Shown here: piece by piece, positions 41,168 through 49,555 of the stretch
How positions within the stretch are numbered: the first letter of the stretch is position 1
How the letters are laid out: every line of letters begins with the position of its first letter
Assembly (NCBI GenBank): GCA_028688015.1
Contig: JAQTZB010000005.1
Coordinates: 80,561 to 144,560 of the forward strand
From: Elusimicrobiales bacterium
Lineage (GTDB): Bacteria > Elusimicrobiota > Elusimicrobia > Elusimicrobiales > UBA9959
Length of the DNA stretch: 64,000 nucleotides
Direction: 5' to 3'
Notes under the pieces: generated by a model
Told to the model about the DNA's origin: nothing
The model's database searches: none
Seen by the model: only the letters and a program-made list of their open reading frames with translations
Program-made: the position numbers and the translations under genes

Positions 41168-42577
41168 TCAGGGGTTGCGCGGGTTGTCCTCGTCGCCGTT
41201 GATGTGGGAGAGGGCCGAGTTCTGGCCTTCGGCGGCGCGCACGCGGTCCATGATGGTCTGCCAGGAAGGCCGCTCGCCCATCGTGACGCTCCTCAGGAAG
41301 GCCACGTCCACCTTGGCGCCCACGTCGAAGGCGGCGCCGATGCCGGTGGTCATGATATCAAGGTTCGTGGTGCCCTTGGGGTCGGCGGCAGAGCGCTTCA
41401 GGCGGAAGAAGGCGGTATTGTAATAGGCGTAGGTGGAGCAGCCCTGGAACACGAAGATCTGGTACTTGTTCTGCGGCAGCGCGAGGGTCTGGCCGGAGTC
41501 CTCCGCCAGGCGCTCCGGGCTCAGGTAGCCGCCCAGGCCCGAGTGGCCGTCGTAGAGGAACACGTCGGCGGTGCGCATCGCGCGCACGGCCTCGGAGGCG
41601 AACTCCGCGCTGCCGGGGTCCATAAGGAGCATCTCCACGGCGGTGCGTTTGGTGCCGAAGCGGAAGGAGAGGCGTTTACGGCGCGGCTCGTCCACGGTGA
41701 CCTGGAAGCCGGCCGACTTCAGCCCGGCGAAGGCGTCGTTGAAGGTCTTCTTGCCCAGGTCGCCGCTCTGGAAATTCTCGTCCACGCCTACCAGGTAGCT
41801 CACCTGCAGCGTCTCGCCGGAGCCGTTGTCTCCGTAGAGGCGCGCATAATCCGGATAGGTGTTGCGCGTCATCGGCATGGGGGTCAGGTCGGTCTGCACG
41901 CCCACCAGGTCGCCGCCGTCTATCGGGCAGCCTTCCTGGTAAGGGTTCCAGAAGTACCAGAAATCGCCTTCGCTGTTGTAATGCTCGTCGGTGCAGAGGT
42001 TCTTGCGGGAAGAGGGAGTAGGGAAGCCTTTCTTGTAGATGGTCACCGGGTCGCGCGGCAGCACGAAGTTGATGCGCGTGGTTCCGCCGCCCCGGAACAG
42101 GCTGGAGGCGAAGACCACTACGTCGTCGTAGGAATAGGAAATTTTGGCGTAGGGCTCGTTCGGCACCTTCTCGGAACCGAGCAGCGTCACCTTATAATCG
42201 CCCGAAGGGATGCCGGGGTTTTCGTCGAAGCCGGGGTGCGTGGTGAAGGCCCCGTACATGTGCTGCAGCTGCAGGTCCACCAGCTCCGAGATCTTCGCCT
42301 TCTGGCGGGAGTCGGAGAGTATCTGCGACACGGCGCCAGTGTAGGCGGCGGGCACCTTGTAATACAGGTAGGCGTTGAAGCGCATGCGGGCCTGGCGGGA
42401 ATCGTTGCCGTACCAGCGGTCGCCGCCGGGCGCGGCCGGGGCGGCGTAGGGGACCGGGAAGGCCCCGGCCGGGCTGAAGTTTTTAAGAGAGGCGGCGGTT
42501 ACGGCGAGGTCGCCGAAGTCGGCGGCGCCGGCGGTACCGGCGGAAAACAGGGCGAGGGCGAATATTGCTTGCTTCAT
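41168..42577 (-). CDS. Exported protein with caspase-like Cys/His dyad
   Basis: A 469-residue protein with a Sec signal (AIFALALFSAGTAGA) and GGAG before ATG. The first half is unrecognised (tyrosine-rich, with a Cys pair in NLCTDEH/EGCPIDGG). In the C-terminal third, VFLYDGHSGLGG (His345) and, 35 residues later, YQIFVFQGCSTYAYY (Cys380) each follow a hydrophobic strand. This is the arrangement of clan CD cysteine peptidases (caspase, gingipain, clostripain). Family not recognised; activity inferred from the motif pair. Monocistronic, ending 13 bp before the palindromic element. Confidence 0.65.
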   Translation of the reverse strand: MKQAIFALALFSAGTAGAADFGDLAVTAASLKNFSPAGAFPVPYAAPAAPGGDRWYGNDSRQARMRFNAYLYYKVPAAYTGAVSQILSDSRQKAKISELVDLQLQHMYGAFTTHPGFDENPGIPSGDYKVTLLGSEKVPNEPYAKISYSYDDVVVFASSLFRGGGTTRINFVLPRDPVTIYKKGFPTPSSRKNLCTDEHYNSEGDFWYFWNPYQEGCPIDGGDLVGVQTDLTPMPMTRNTYPDYARLYGDNGSGETLQVSYLVGVDENFQSGDLGKKTFNDAFAGLKSAGFQVTVDEPRRKRLSFRFGTKRTAVEMLLMDPGSAEFASEAVRAMRTADVFLYDGHSGLGGYLSPERLAEDSGQTLALPQNKYQIFVFQGCSTYAYYNTAFFRLKRSAADPKGTTNLDIMTTGIGAAFDVGAKVDVAFLRSVTMGERPSWQTIMDRVRAAEGQNSALSHINGDEDNPRNP

Positions 42578-42724
42578 GCACGCTCCTTTAACTTACCCTT
42601 ATATTATCGCGCTTTCAGCGTGCGGCCGTATGGGTCAAAAGCCCCCTTTTCCGGTCTTTTTTGGGCGGCCCGGCCTGGGCCTTTGGTTCCACAGCCGCCC
42701 TTTCCCCCGCACTGCGGCAATTTG

Positions 42725-42730
42725 TATCAT
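42725..42730 (+). promoter_or_regulatory. -10 of gsk
   Basis: TATCAT, 10 nt before ATG 42741, no clear ribosome-binding site between. Confidence 0.4.
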
Positions 42731-42740
42731 AGTCTCTCCT

Positions 42741-44039
42741 ATGAAATTCCCCGGCAAAAGAAAGAGCGAGCATTACTTCCCCGTCACCGAAAAAGGCCGC
42801 GAAAGCGCCGACCCGCATTACCTGCAGGCCGAGCCCTTCTACCTGGTGGGCATAGACCAGCTGCTGGTGGACATAGAATGCTCCGTGGAACAGGAATTCC
42901 TGGCCAAGCGCGGCCTCAAGCGCGGCGAGTCGCAGCTCATAGACGACGCGCTGGCCGAGGAGGTCTACCGGGACCTCAAGGCGGCCGGCAAGGTGCGCGG
43001 GGAATACGCCGGCGGCTCCGTGGGCAACACGCTGCACAACTATTCCGTGCTGTCGGAGGAGCGCTCGGTGGCGCTGGGCGCCATCAGCCGCAACATCACG
43101 CTGGGCGACTACGCCTTCAAGTATATCCGCAACACCAGTTCAAAGGTGGACCTGTCCTGGCTGCAGCCCTCCGAGAACGCGATGGGGCGGGCCATGTGCT
43201 TCGTCACGCCCGACGGAGAGCGCACCTTCGGCATCAGCAAGGGCTGCATGAACGACCTCTCCCCGGACTACATCCCGGCCGAGGTGATAGAGAAAGCCTC
43301 GGCGCTGCTGATCTCCGCCTACCTGCTGCGCGACGAAAAGGACCCGATCTTCGGCGCCACCAGCAAGGCCTGCGAGATAGCGCTAAAAGCGCGCGTGCCG
43401 GTGGTGCTGACGCTGGGCACCGCCTCGCTCATCGAATCCAAAAAGAACTTCTTTCGCGACTTTATAAAAAAGTACGTCACCTGCGTGGCCATGAACGACC
43501 AGGAGGCGCTGGCGCTGACGGGCATCAAAGACCCGCTGATGGCCGCCGACGACGCGCTGGGGCTGGCCGACCTGGCGCTGCTGACCGTGGGCGAGCACGG
43601 CCTCTACCTGGCCGGCTGGGTGGACGAGGCGTACGCGCGCAAGACCACGCACAAGCTGCACACCAAGTCGCTGGTGGACTATAACCTCTACGAGTTCAGC
43701 CGGCCGATGCGCCGGGAGGACTGCAAAAACCCGCTGAAGATCTACACGCACATCAACCCTTTCCTCGGCGGGCCCAAGATCATCAAGAACACAAATGGCG
43801 CCGGCGACGGCGCGCTGGCCGCGCTGCTGCACGACATGGGCGCGCGCAAGTACCACCAGGCCAAGGTGCCCAAGTCGCCCAAGAACATGGTGGAATCCCT
43901 GACCTACTCCTCGATGTCGCAGATCTCCAAGTACGCCAACCGCGTCAGCTTCGAGGTGCTGGCGCAGAACTCCCCGCGCCTGACGCGCGGCCTGCCCGAG
44001 CGGGAGGACAGCCTGCAAGAGGCCTACTGGGACGCCTGA
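42741..44039 (+). CDS. gsk: Inosine/guanosine kinase (PfkB family)
   Basis: A 432-residue protein that follows the E. coli Gsk sequence from end to end as I remember it: start MKFPGKRKSEHYFPV, VGIDQLLVDIE, YAGGSVGNTLHNYSVLS, the catalytic NTNGAGDGALAALLHD and the tail SPRLTRGLPEREDSLQEAYWD. It phosphorylates inosine and guanosine with ATP in purine salvage. The longer in-frame start is rejected because homology begins exactly at ATG 42741. The close match to a protein typical of Gammaproteobacteria is notable in this context. Confidence 0.95.
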   Translation: MKFPGKRKSEHYFPVTEKGRESADPHYLQAEPFYLVGIDQLLVDIECSVEQEFLAKRGLKRGESQLIDDALAEEVYRDLKAAGKVRGEYAGGSVGNTLHNYSVLSEERSVALGAISRNITLGDYAFKYIRNTSSKVDLSWLQPSENAMGRAMCFVTPDGERTFGISKGCMNDLSPDYIPAEVIEKASALLISAYLLRDEKDPIFGATSKACEIALKARVPVVLTLGTASLIESKKNFFRDFIKKYVTCVAMNDQEALALTGIKDPLMAADDALGLADLALLTVGEHGLYLAGWVDEAYARKTTHKLHTKSLVDYNLYEFSRPMRREDCKNPLKIYTHINPFLGGPKIIKNTNGAGDGALAALLHDMGARKYHQAKVPKSPKNMVESLTYSSMSQISKYANRVSFEVLAQNSPRLTRGLPEREDSLQEAYWDA

Positions 44040-44083
44040 CGGCGGAGATTTTAGGTAGAATGTTAAAAGGGGCCGGGACTACT

Positions 44084-44776
44084 ATGTTCTGCAAATACAC
44101 CATTAAATTCGAAGACGGGCAGGAAAAGGTGATAGACATCGACGTTGACCCGGCCACCTACACCGTCAAGCCCGCCGCCGGCGGCGAACCTCCGGCCTGG
44201 GCCCTGCTGGAGAACAATAAGTGCCCCATGTGCCCGCTGGACGGCGCGGCCCACAAGTACTGCCCGATAGCGCAGAACCTGGCCGACATCACCCGCACCT
44301 TCGCCGACAAGGCCTCCACGATGGTCGTGGAGACGCGCGTGCTGACGCAGGAGCGGGAATATTTCAAGAAGACCAGCCTGCAGTCCGCGCTGAGCTCGGT
44401 CATCGGCATCTACATGGTGACCAGCGGCTGCCCGGTGATGCGCATCCTCACCCCGATGGCGCGCTTCCACCTGCCTTTCGCCACGCTCGCGGAAACCGTC
44501 TACCGGTCCATCTCGTCCTACCTGCTGCGGCAGTATCTGCGCAGGAAGAAAGGGCTGGAGCCGGACTGGGAGCTGAAAAAACTCAACGAGGCCTACAAGA
44601 CCATCGAGACGCTGAACCTCTGCATCACCAACCGGGTCCGCAGCGCCTCCAGCAAGGACGCCAACTACAACGCCGTCATCATCCTCGACGCCTTCGCCAA
44701 GATGGTGCCGTGGAATATAGACCGCGGCCTGTCGGAGAAGGACCTGATGCTGCCCGAAGAGGACAGCCGGCCCTGA
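44084..44776 (+). CDS. Cys-rich conserved protein of unknown function
   Basis: A 230-residue protein. ATG 44084 is preferred to one 24 bp upstream because AAAGGGG precedes it and a TAGAAT -10 overlaps the upstream codon. The N-terminal 50 residues form a small beta unit (YTIKFEDGQEKVIDIDVD), followed by NNKCPMCPLDGAAHKYCPIA, a metal- or cofactor-binding style Cys cluster, then a helical domain. I recall this 'KCPNCPL...YCP' family only as a domain of unknown function. No signal peptide. It follows gsk by 44 bp. Confidence 0.7.
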   Translation: MFCKYTIKFEDGQEKVIDIDVDPATYTVKPAAGGEPPAWALLENNKCPMCPLDGAAHKYCPIAQNLADITRTFADKASTMVVETRVLTQEREYFKKTSLQSALSSVIGIYMVTSGCPVMRILTPMARFHLPFATLAETVYRSISSYLLRQYLRRKKGLEPDWELKKLNEAYKTIETLNLCITNRVRSASSKDANYNAVIILDAFAKMVPWNIDRGLSEKDLMLPEEDSRP

Positions 44777-44788
44777 CGCCGCTTAACC

Positions 44789-45187
44789 TCAGCCTTTCAC
44801 AAGCTTGACCCAGACCTCGCGGACGCGGGGCCCGTCATATTCGCACAGGTAGAGACCCTGCCACGTGCCCAGCTGCAGCGCCCCCTCCTCCACGAAGACC
44901 GTCAGAGACGGCCCCACCAGCACGGCCTTGATGTGGGCCGGGGAATTTCCTTCCGCGTGGCGGTAGGGAAAGTCCGCGGAGATGGTCTTGTCCAGGTTCG
45001 CGATTATATCGCGCTTCACGTCCGGGTCCGCGTTCTCGTTGATCGCCAGGCCGCAGGTAGTATGCGGCACGAAAACGTGGCAGACCCCGCTCTCCAGCCC
45101 GTTCTCCCGCACCACCTCGTGCACCTCGCGGGTAATGTCGGCCATCTCGGCCTTGCCCGAAGTTCTCACTTTGAATTTGTGCGTCAT
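44789..45187 (-). CDS. yjbQ: YjbQ/UPF0047 family protein
   Basis: A 132-residue protein of full family length with the diagnostic blocks VFVPHTTCGLAINENADPDV, RHAEGNSPAHIKA, LGTWQGLYLCEYDGPR. The family is reported to have secondary thiamine-phosphate synthase activity and a conserved His/Cys site; the physiological role is unclear. Convergent with the Cys-rich gene (12 bp). Confidence 0.95.
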   Translation of the reverse strand: MTHKFKVRTSGKAEMADITREVHEVVRENGLESGVCHVFVPHTTCGLAINENADPDVKRDIIANLDKTISADFPYRHAEGNSPAHIKAVLVGPSLTVFVEEGALQLGTWQGLYLCEYDGPRVREVWVKLVKG

Positions 45188-45275
45188 CGCCCCCCCCTGT
45201 TCCGCGCGGCCGCGGGGCCAGCGTCAAGCCAATAATACAAACTTTCCGCTCCGCGTTCCGAGCGCCGGATAATTT

Positions 45276-45284
45276 GATATATTA
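45276..45284 (+). promoter_or_regulatory. Extended -10 upstream of the CheY-like gene
   Basis: TGATATATT; predicted start near 45291 gives a leader of about 43 nt containing GGGGGA before ATG 45334. Confidence 0.45.
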
Positions 45285-45333
45285 TACGGACCGCCAAGAA
45301 GCGGCGCCGGGCCCGGCGTATCACGGGGGATAC

Positions 45334-45684
45334 ATGAAAGTTCTTATCGTAGACGACAACAGCAGCACGAGGGAGATGGTGAAGATCATCCTGCAGCGCA
45401 CCGGCCACGAGGTGGTGGGCGAAGCCGGCGACGGCGACGCCGCCATGAAGGCCTTCACCGAGCTCAAGCCCGAGGTGGTGCTGCTGGACATCATCATGCC
45501 GGGCAAGTCCGGCCTACAGGTGCTGGGGGAGATGCGCGCGTTGGACCCGGAGGCCAAGATCGTGATGCTGACCGCCGTGGACCAGGACGAAGTGAACAGC
45601 CGCCTGCTCAGCGAAGGCGCGGCGGCCATTATCTACAAGCCGTTCTCCTACGACGACTTCGAGAAGACTTTCAACAAGCTTTGA
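45334..45684 (+). CDS. CheY-like stand-alone receiver
   Basis: A 116-residue receiver: VLIVDDNSSTREMVKIIL, phospho-acceptor Asp52 in VVLLDIIMPGKSG, IVMLTAVDQ (Thr switch) and IIYKPFSYDDF (Lys). ATG 45334 is fixed by GGGGGA. The stop overlaps the following CheC-like gene (TTGA), a classic chemotaxis-type pairing of a receiver with its phosphatase. No output domain. Confidence 0.93.
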   Translation: MKVLIVDDNSSTREMVKIILQRTGHEVVGEAGDGDAAMKAFTELKPEVVLLDIIMPGKSGLQVLGEMRALDPEAKIVMLTAVDQDEVNSRLLSEGAAAIIYKPFSYDDFEKTFNKL

Positions 45685-46217
45685 GCGCAACAATGAACTC
45701 CGCTACGCAGGAAAAATTATCTCAGTTGGCGCGGTCGGCTCTTGAGACCTGCCTCGGCAGGCTTTCAGCCGTGACCCCGGGCCGCTGGTCGGTTGAGTCC
45801 GCCCGCGCGCTCCCGCCGGGCACGCCGTTCGTCCCGGCCGCCGGCCAGGGCGCGGAGGCCGTAGTCATGGGCGTATCGCTGCCGGCCTCCTTCTCCACCG
45901 TGCTGCTGTTCGCCTCCGGGGACGCTCCGCTGCTGGCGGCCGCCTTCTCACCGGCGCCCCCCGCCGCTGCCAGCGAGGGTGAGACGGCGCTGCTTGAGAT
46001 CGGCAATATCACTCTTAACGCGCTGGTCAACGCCCTGTTGCGTTCCATCAGGCGCAGTTCCATCCCGTCCGTCCCGGTCCGCCTGCCGGCCGTGGACCTG
46101 AAACCGCATCCAGGCTGCGGCGCTGTCATTGTAACCTTCTCCGTCGAGCTCGCAGGCCGCACCGCCCGGGCCGAGATAGCGGCCTTCCTGCCGCCGGCGT
46201 TGACAGCGGCGTTCTGA
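45681..46217 (+). CDS. CheC/CheX-like phosphatase domain protein
   Basis: A 178-residue protein, starting either at the TTG overlapping the receiver stop (45681) or at ATG 45693. ALLEIGNITLNALVNALLRS closely matches the CheC/CheX active-site helix (E-x-x-N), here Glu and Asn in EIGN. The remainder has the expected alternating strands (AVVMGVSLPASFSTVLLFASG; GCGAVIVTFSVEL). It probably dephosphorylates the adjacent CheY-like protein. No chemoreceptor, CheA or flagellar gene is in view. Confidence 0.75.
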   Translation: MSATMNSATQEKLSQLARSALETCLGRLSAVTPGRWSVESARALPPGTPFVPAAGQGAEAVVMGVSLPASFSTVLLFASGDAPLLAAAFSPAPPAAASEGETALLEIGNITLNALVNALLRSIRRSSIPSVPVRLPAVDLKPHPGCGAVIVTFSVELAGRTARAEIAAFLPPALTAAF

Positions 46218-46355
46218 ACTCCCTCCGGATATGAAGAAGATCAGCTTCCTGCCGCAAGGCAGGCGGCCCGCTCTTCCATATAAGGAAACGCCCTCAGGCC
46301 GCGGCCGGCGCCGCCCGCGCCCGCGGGACCGCGCACAAAGCCGCCGGACTTTTTG

Positions 46356-46361
46356 TATCAT
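46356..46361 (+). promoter_or_regulatory. -10 of the histidine kinase gene
   Basis: TATCAT ends 8 nt before ATG 46370; no ribosome-binding site. Confidence 0.45.
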
Positions 46362-46369
46362 TATTACAG

Positions 46370-48364
46370 ATGGGCGAATCCACGGGTCGCGTACTAGTGG
46401 TCACCAGCGGCAAAGAGCTGCTGGACGAGATGCTTCCCTCCATGTCCGGCCGGGGGATGGAGCTTGTCGTCGTTCCGACCCTGAAATACGCGGCCGCCCG
46501 CCTGGGCCAGGGTGATTGTTCGGCTCTGGTAGTGGACTTCAACCGCGTCCCCCCCGCCGAGCGCGAAGACTTCCTGGCGCTGCATAAACAATTTCCCAAG
46601 GTCCACCTGTTCACCCTCGAGTCGGTAGGCAGCATAGCGCCCACGCTCAGTTCTCCGCTGCGGCGCCTGACCTGGCCGTTGCCCATGGGGTTCGCCGACC
46701 AGGTCCGCGTCACCGCCCGCATGGTCATCCTGCTGGCCGACCAAGTGCTCTTCTCCACCAACGCCGTGCAGAACGCCCTGCAGCAGTCCGGCGTACAGCC
46801 CATCTCCCTCGATACCATCACCGGCCTGCCCGGCTTCATCCGGAGCCAGAACGAGGCGCGCATCCTGGCCACCCAGCCTAAGCAGACCAAAAAATCCTGG
46901 TCACTGCTGGGCGGGAGCGTGGAAGAGGCCGCGCCCGCGGGGCCCCTGCCGGTCAACGTGGTGGTGGCCCAGTTCAGCGGCACGCAGAAGCAGGCCGAGG
47001 CCCTGGACGCCGCCATCCGCGGCGAATCCCCCGAGGCCGTCAGCTACCTGCTCTCCGGCGCCGAAATGGTGAAAACGGCGATCCAGCTTCTCAAGGACGG
47101 CTGCCCGGTGGCGCTGCAGCGCGACCAGGCGGGCCGCATAGCCGGCATCCTGGTGGAGAACAGCGAGGGCGCCGAGCTGCGCCTCAAGAAGCGCGAGACC
47201 GAGCGCATCCTGCTGCTCGACAATTTCAAGCCGGCCGTGACGCTGCTGAGCCAGGCCCTGATGGGCGCGGGCTACGAAGTAGTCTCCACGATGGACGGCG
47301 CCGAAGCCCTGGGGCTGTGCCAGAAGGGCTCCTTTCACCTGGCGGTGCTGGGCACCTCCGCCGCCTCTTCCCAGTATTCCGGGGCCGAGCTCGCCACCAA
47401 GATGCGCGAGCGAGACCCCGACCTGCGCATCATTTTCATGGTGGACCAGTATCCGCTAAAGGCCGCGCTCAAGGGCGTCAGCCAGGTGGTGGAGCTGGGC
47501 CTCGACGACGCGCTGCTCAAGGAGGCCACCGGCTCGGTGGAGCCCTCGCGCCTGATCTTCTCGGTGGAGAAGGCCCTGGAGCGGCGCTTCCTGCTGCTCG
47601 AGAACGCGCGCCTGCTGAAAGAGACGCAGGAGCAGAAGACCCAGCTAGAGCTGGTCAACGGCTTCCAGAAGAAATTTTTCGCGACCGTCGCGCACGACGT
47701 GAAGAGCCCGCTGACGGCCATCCTCGGCTACTCAGAGGTGCTCGGCAAGAAGCTGCAGGCGATGCCGGGCGAGCAGCGCTACGCCGCCAACATCCAGACC
47801 TCGGCCAAGACGCTCAATGTCCTGATCTCAGACCTCGTCGACCTGGCCGCCATGGAAAGCGGCAAGCTGCGCGTGGAAATAGGCAGCCTCAACCTCATGG
47901 GGGTCATCACCGACGTCTTCGAGCGCGTCAAGATAGCCGCCGCCGCCCGCAAGCTCAACATGACCCTCGAGACCCCGCCCGTCCTGCCGCCTCTGGCCGG
48001 AGACGACGCCCGCGTGGGCCAGGTAGTGCAGAACCTCTGCACCAACGCCATCCAGTACACCAAGGAAGGCGGCAAGATCACCATCAAGGCGGAGCTCAAG
48101 CCGGACCGCGTCGAGGTCAGCGTGATCGACACCGGTATCGGCATCTCGAAAGAAGACCTGCCGCGCGTGTGGGAGCGGTTCTTCCAGACCAAGGAAGCGA
48201 TGGGCATGCGCAAGGCCGGCTTCGGCCTCGGCCTCAAGATCGCCCGCGAGATCGTGCAGCGCCACGGCGGCGAGATGGGCATCGAGTCGGAACTCGGAGT
48301 CGGCTCGCGCTTTTTCTTCCACATCCCCCTCAAGTTCGCGGCCCCGGCCGCGCCCAAGGCTTAA
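46370..48364 (+). CDS. Soluble histidine kinase with two degenerate receiver-like domains
   Basis: A 664-residue protein. Residues 6-120 and about 275-395 look like receiver folds: first VLVVTSGKELLDEML...ALVVDFNRV; second ILLLDNFKPAVTLLSQALMGAGYEVV...LAVLGTSAA, whose acceptor strand has no Asp. Residues about 420-660 are a standard kinase: FFATVAHDVKSPLTAILGYS (phospho-His442), NLCTNAIQYTKEGG (N box), VIDTGIGI (G1) and FGLGLKIA (G2). No transmembrane segment, so it senses in the cytoplasm or via partners. It directly follows the CheY/CheC pair, its probable output. Confidence 0.88.
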   Translation: MGESTGRVLVVTSGKELLDEMLPSMSGRGMELVVVPTLKYAAARLGQGDCSALVVDFNRVPPAEREDFLALHKQFPKVHLFTLESVGSIAPTLSSPLRRLTWPLPMGFADQVRVTARMVILLADQVLFSTNAVQNALQQSGVQPISLDTITGLPGFIRSQNEARILATQPKQTKKSWSLLGGSVEEAAPAGPLPVNVVVAQFSGTQKQAEALDAAIRGESPEAVSYLLSGAEMVKTAIQLLKDGCPVALQRDQAGRIAGILVENSEGAELRLKKRETERILLLDNFKPAVTLLSQALMGAGYEVVSTMDGAEALGLCQKGSFHLAVLGTSAASSQYSGAELATKMRERDPDLRIIFMVDQYPLKAALKGVSQVVELGLDDALLKEATGSVEPSRLIFSVEKALERRFLLLENARLLKETQEQKTQLELVNGFQKKFFATVAHDVKSPLTAILGYSEVLGKKLQAMPGEQRYAANIQTSAKTLNVLISDLVDLAAMESGKLRVEIGSLNLMGVITDVFERVKIAAAARKLNMTLETPPVLPPLAGDDARVGQVVQNLCTNAIQYTKEGGKITIKAELKPDRVEVSVIDTGIGISKEDLPRVWERFFQTKEAMGMRKAGFGLGLKIAREIVQRHGGEMGIESELGVGSRFFFHIPLKFAAPAAPKA

Positions 48365-48437
48365 CCCCGCTCTTCCGGCCGCGCAACCGCCGCGGCCGCC
48401 CGCGCGTATATACCTTGAAGAGATTAAAGGAGAAACC

Positions 48438-49493
48438 ATGCTGACTACCGCCCTTTCACTGTGCCTGCTCGCCGCCGCCGCGGCCCCGGCGGCCGCCGCC
48501 GAGTCTTTCCCGGCTGCCGGCCTGGCCGGGCTGCGGCTGGACTCCGAAGCCGCCTTCGCGGGGGTCTACGGCTCCACCGGGCCGGCTATAGTGGTGGAGC
48601 AATTCAAGGACAACGCCGAATTCTTCAGCGTAACGCTGGAGACCGTAAAAGGCCGGCTCGAGATAAAGGCGGCGCTGAAACCCGAGAAGAAAAAAGAATA
48701 CGGGGAGCGCCTGCGCCGGCATAACTCCTTCCTGCTCGGCCTCTTCTCGAAAGACAGCAAAGCCCCGGAAACCGGTTTCAGGATACGGCTGCCCGGCGGC
48801 CTGGACGCCGAGGTAACCCTGCGGGACGGCGACATAGACATTTCCGGGCTGCGCGGCAAGGTCGCGGCGGGGAGCGGGACGGGCAGGATCTCGATCTCCA
48901 AGATCTCGGGCGCCGTGGAAGCCGCGACCCGCACCGGCAAACTGGAGGTTTCCGATATCGAAGGTTCGGTCGCCCTGGAAGGCGGTACCGCCTCCGTCTC
49001 GGCGGAGCGGATAGCCGGAGACGCGCGCGTCAAGACGGGCACTGGCTCCATAGACGTCAAGGCCGTCAGCGGCGGCGCCGACCTGGCCGCGAACACCGGC
49101 AGCATAAGGCTGGCCGGGGTCGCCGGCCCCCTCAAGGCCGTCAGCGGCACCGGCTCGATAAAAGGCGAGACCGCCTCGGCGAAAGTGGAGGCGAGGACAA
49201 ACACCGGCTCCATAGCCCTCAGCGGCCTGACCGGCAGGGCGGCGGCGCGCTGCGGCACGGGTTCGGTGACGCTGGCCTGGGATAAAGCTCCGGCCGGTGG
49301 CTCGGCCGAAGCCTCGGCGGATACCGGCAGCCTCGCGCTGAGCTTCCCCGCCGGCGCCAAACTCCGGGCGGACCTCTCCAGCGGGACCGGCAGCGTCAGG
49401 AACGAATTTGAAAATTTTTCGGGCGAGGGCGCGTTCATGGTGACCGCCAAGGCGGGCACCGGCAGCGTAAAGCTGGTAAAGAACGGAAAGTAA
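48438..49493 (+). CDS. Exported DUF4097-type beta-helix repeat protein
   Basis: A 351-residue protein with TTAAAGGAGAAACC before ATG and a Sec signal rich in Ala. From residue about 125 on it is a right-handed parallel beta-helix-like series with a recurring (G)TGSI unit every 18-22 residues: GSGTGRISI, TRTGKLEV, TGTGSIDV, ANTGSIRL, SGTGSIKG, TNTGSIAL, CGTGSVTL, ADTGSLAL, SGTGSVRN, AGTGSVKL. This is DUF4097. Role unknown; likely envelope-located. Confidence 0.88.
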   Translation: MLTTALSLCLLAAAAAPAAAAESFPAAGLAGLRLDSEAAFAGVYGSTGPAIVVEQFKDNAEFFSVTLETVKGRLEIKAALKPEKKKEYGERLRRHNSFLLGLFSKDSKAPETGFRIRLPGGLDAEVTLRDGDIDISGLRGKVAAGSGTGRISISKISGAVEAATRTGKLEVSDIEGSVALEGGTASVSAERIAGDARVKTGTGSIDVKAVSGGADLAANTGSIRLAGVAGPLKAVSGTGSIKGETASAKVEARTNTGSIALSGLTGRAAARCGTGSVTLAWDKAPAGGSAEASADTGSLALSFPAGAKLRADLSSGTGSVRNEFENFSGEGAFMVTAKAGTGSVKLVKNGK

Positions 49494-49509
49494 GCGCGGC
49501 CGCGCAAAG

Positions 49510-49541
49510 AAAAACGCCGGGGCTATCCCCGGCGTTTTTTT
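49510..49541. terminator. Bidirectional terminator
   Basis: ACGCCGGGG-CTAT-CCCCGGCGT flanked by an A-run and T7, between convergent genes. Confidence 0.9.
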
Positions 49542-49555
49542 GCGCCCGGCCGGCC

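Noticed and set aside
44060..44083. Upstream ATG as start of the Cys-rich protein
   Set aside because: It overlaps the probable -10 (TAGAAT, 44056-44061), and AAAGGGG is placed for ATG 44084.
46231..46515. Small gene between the CheC-like and kinase genes
   Set aside because: Its frame runs out of phase into the kinase gene, with a low-complexity Arg/Pro-rich product; only the first residues look plausible.
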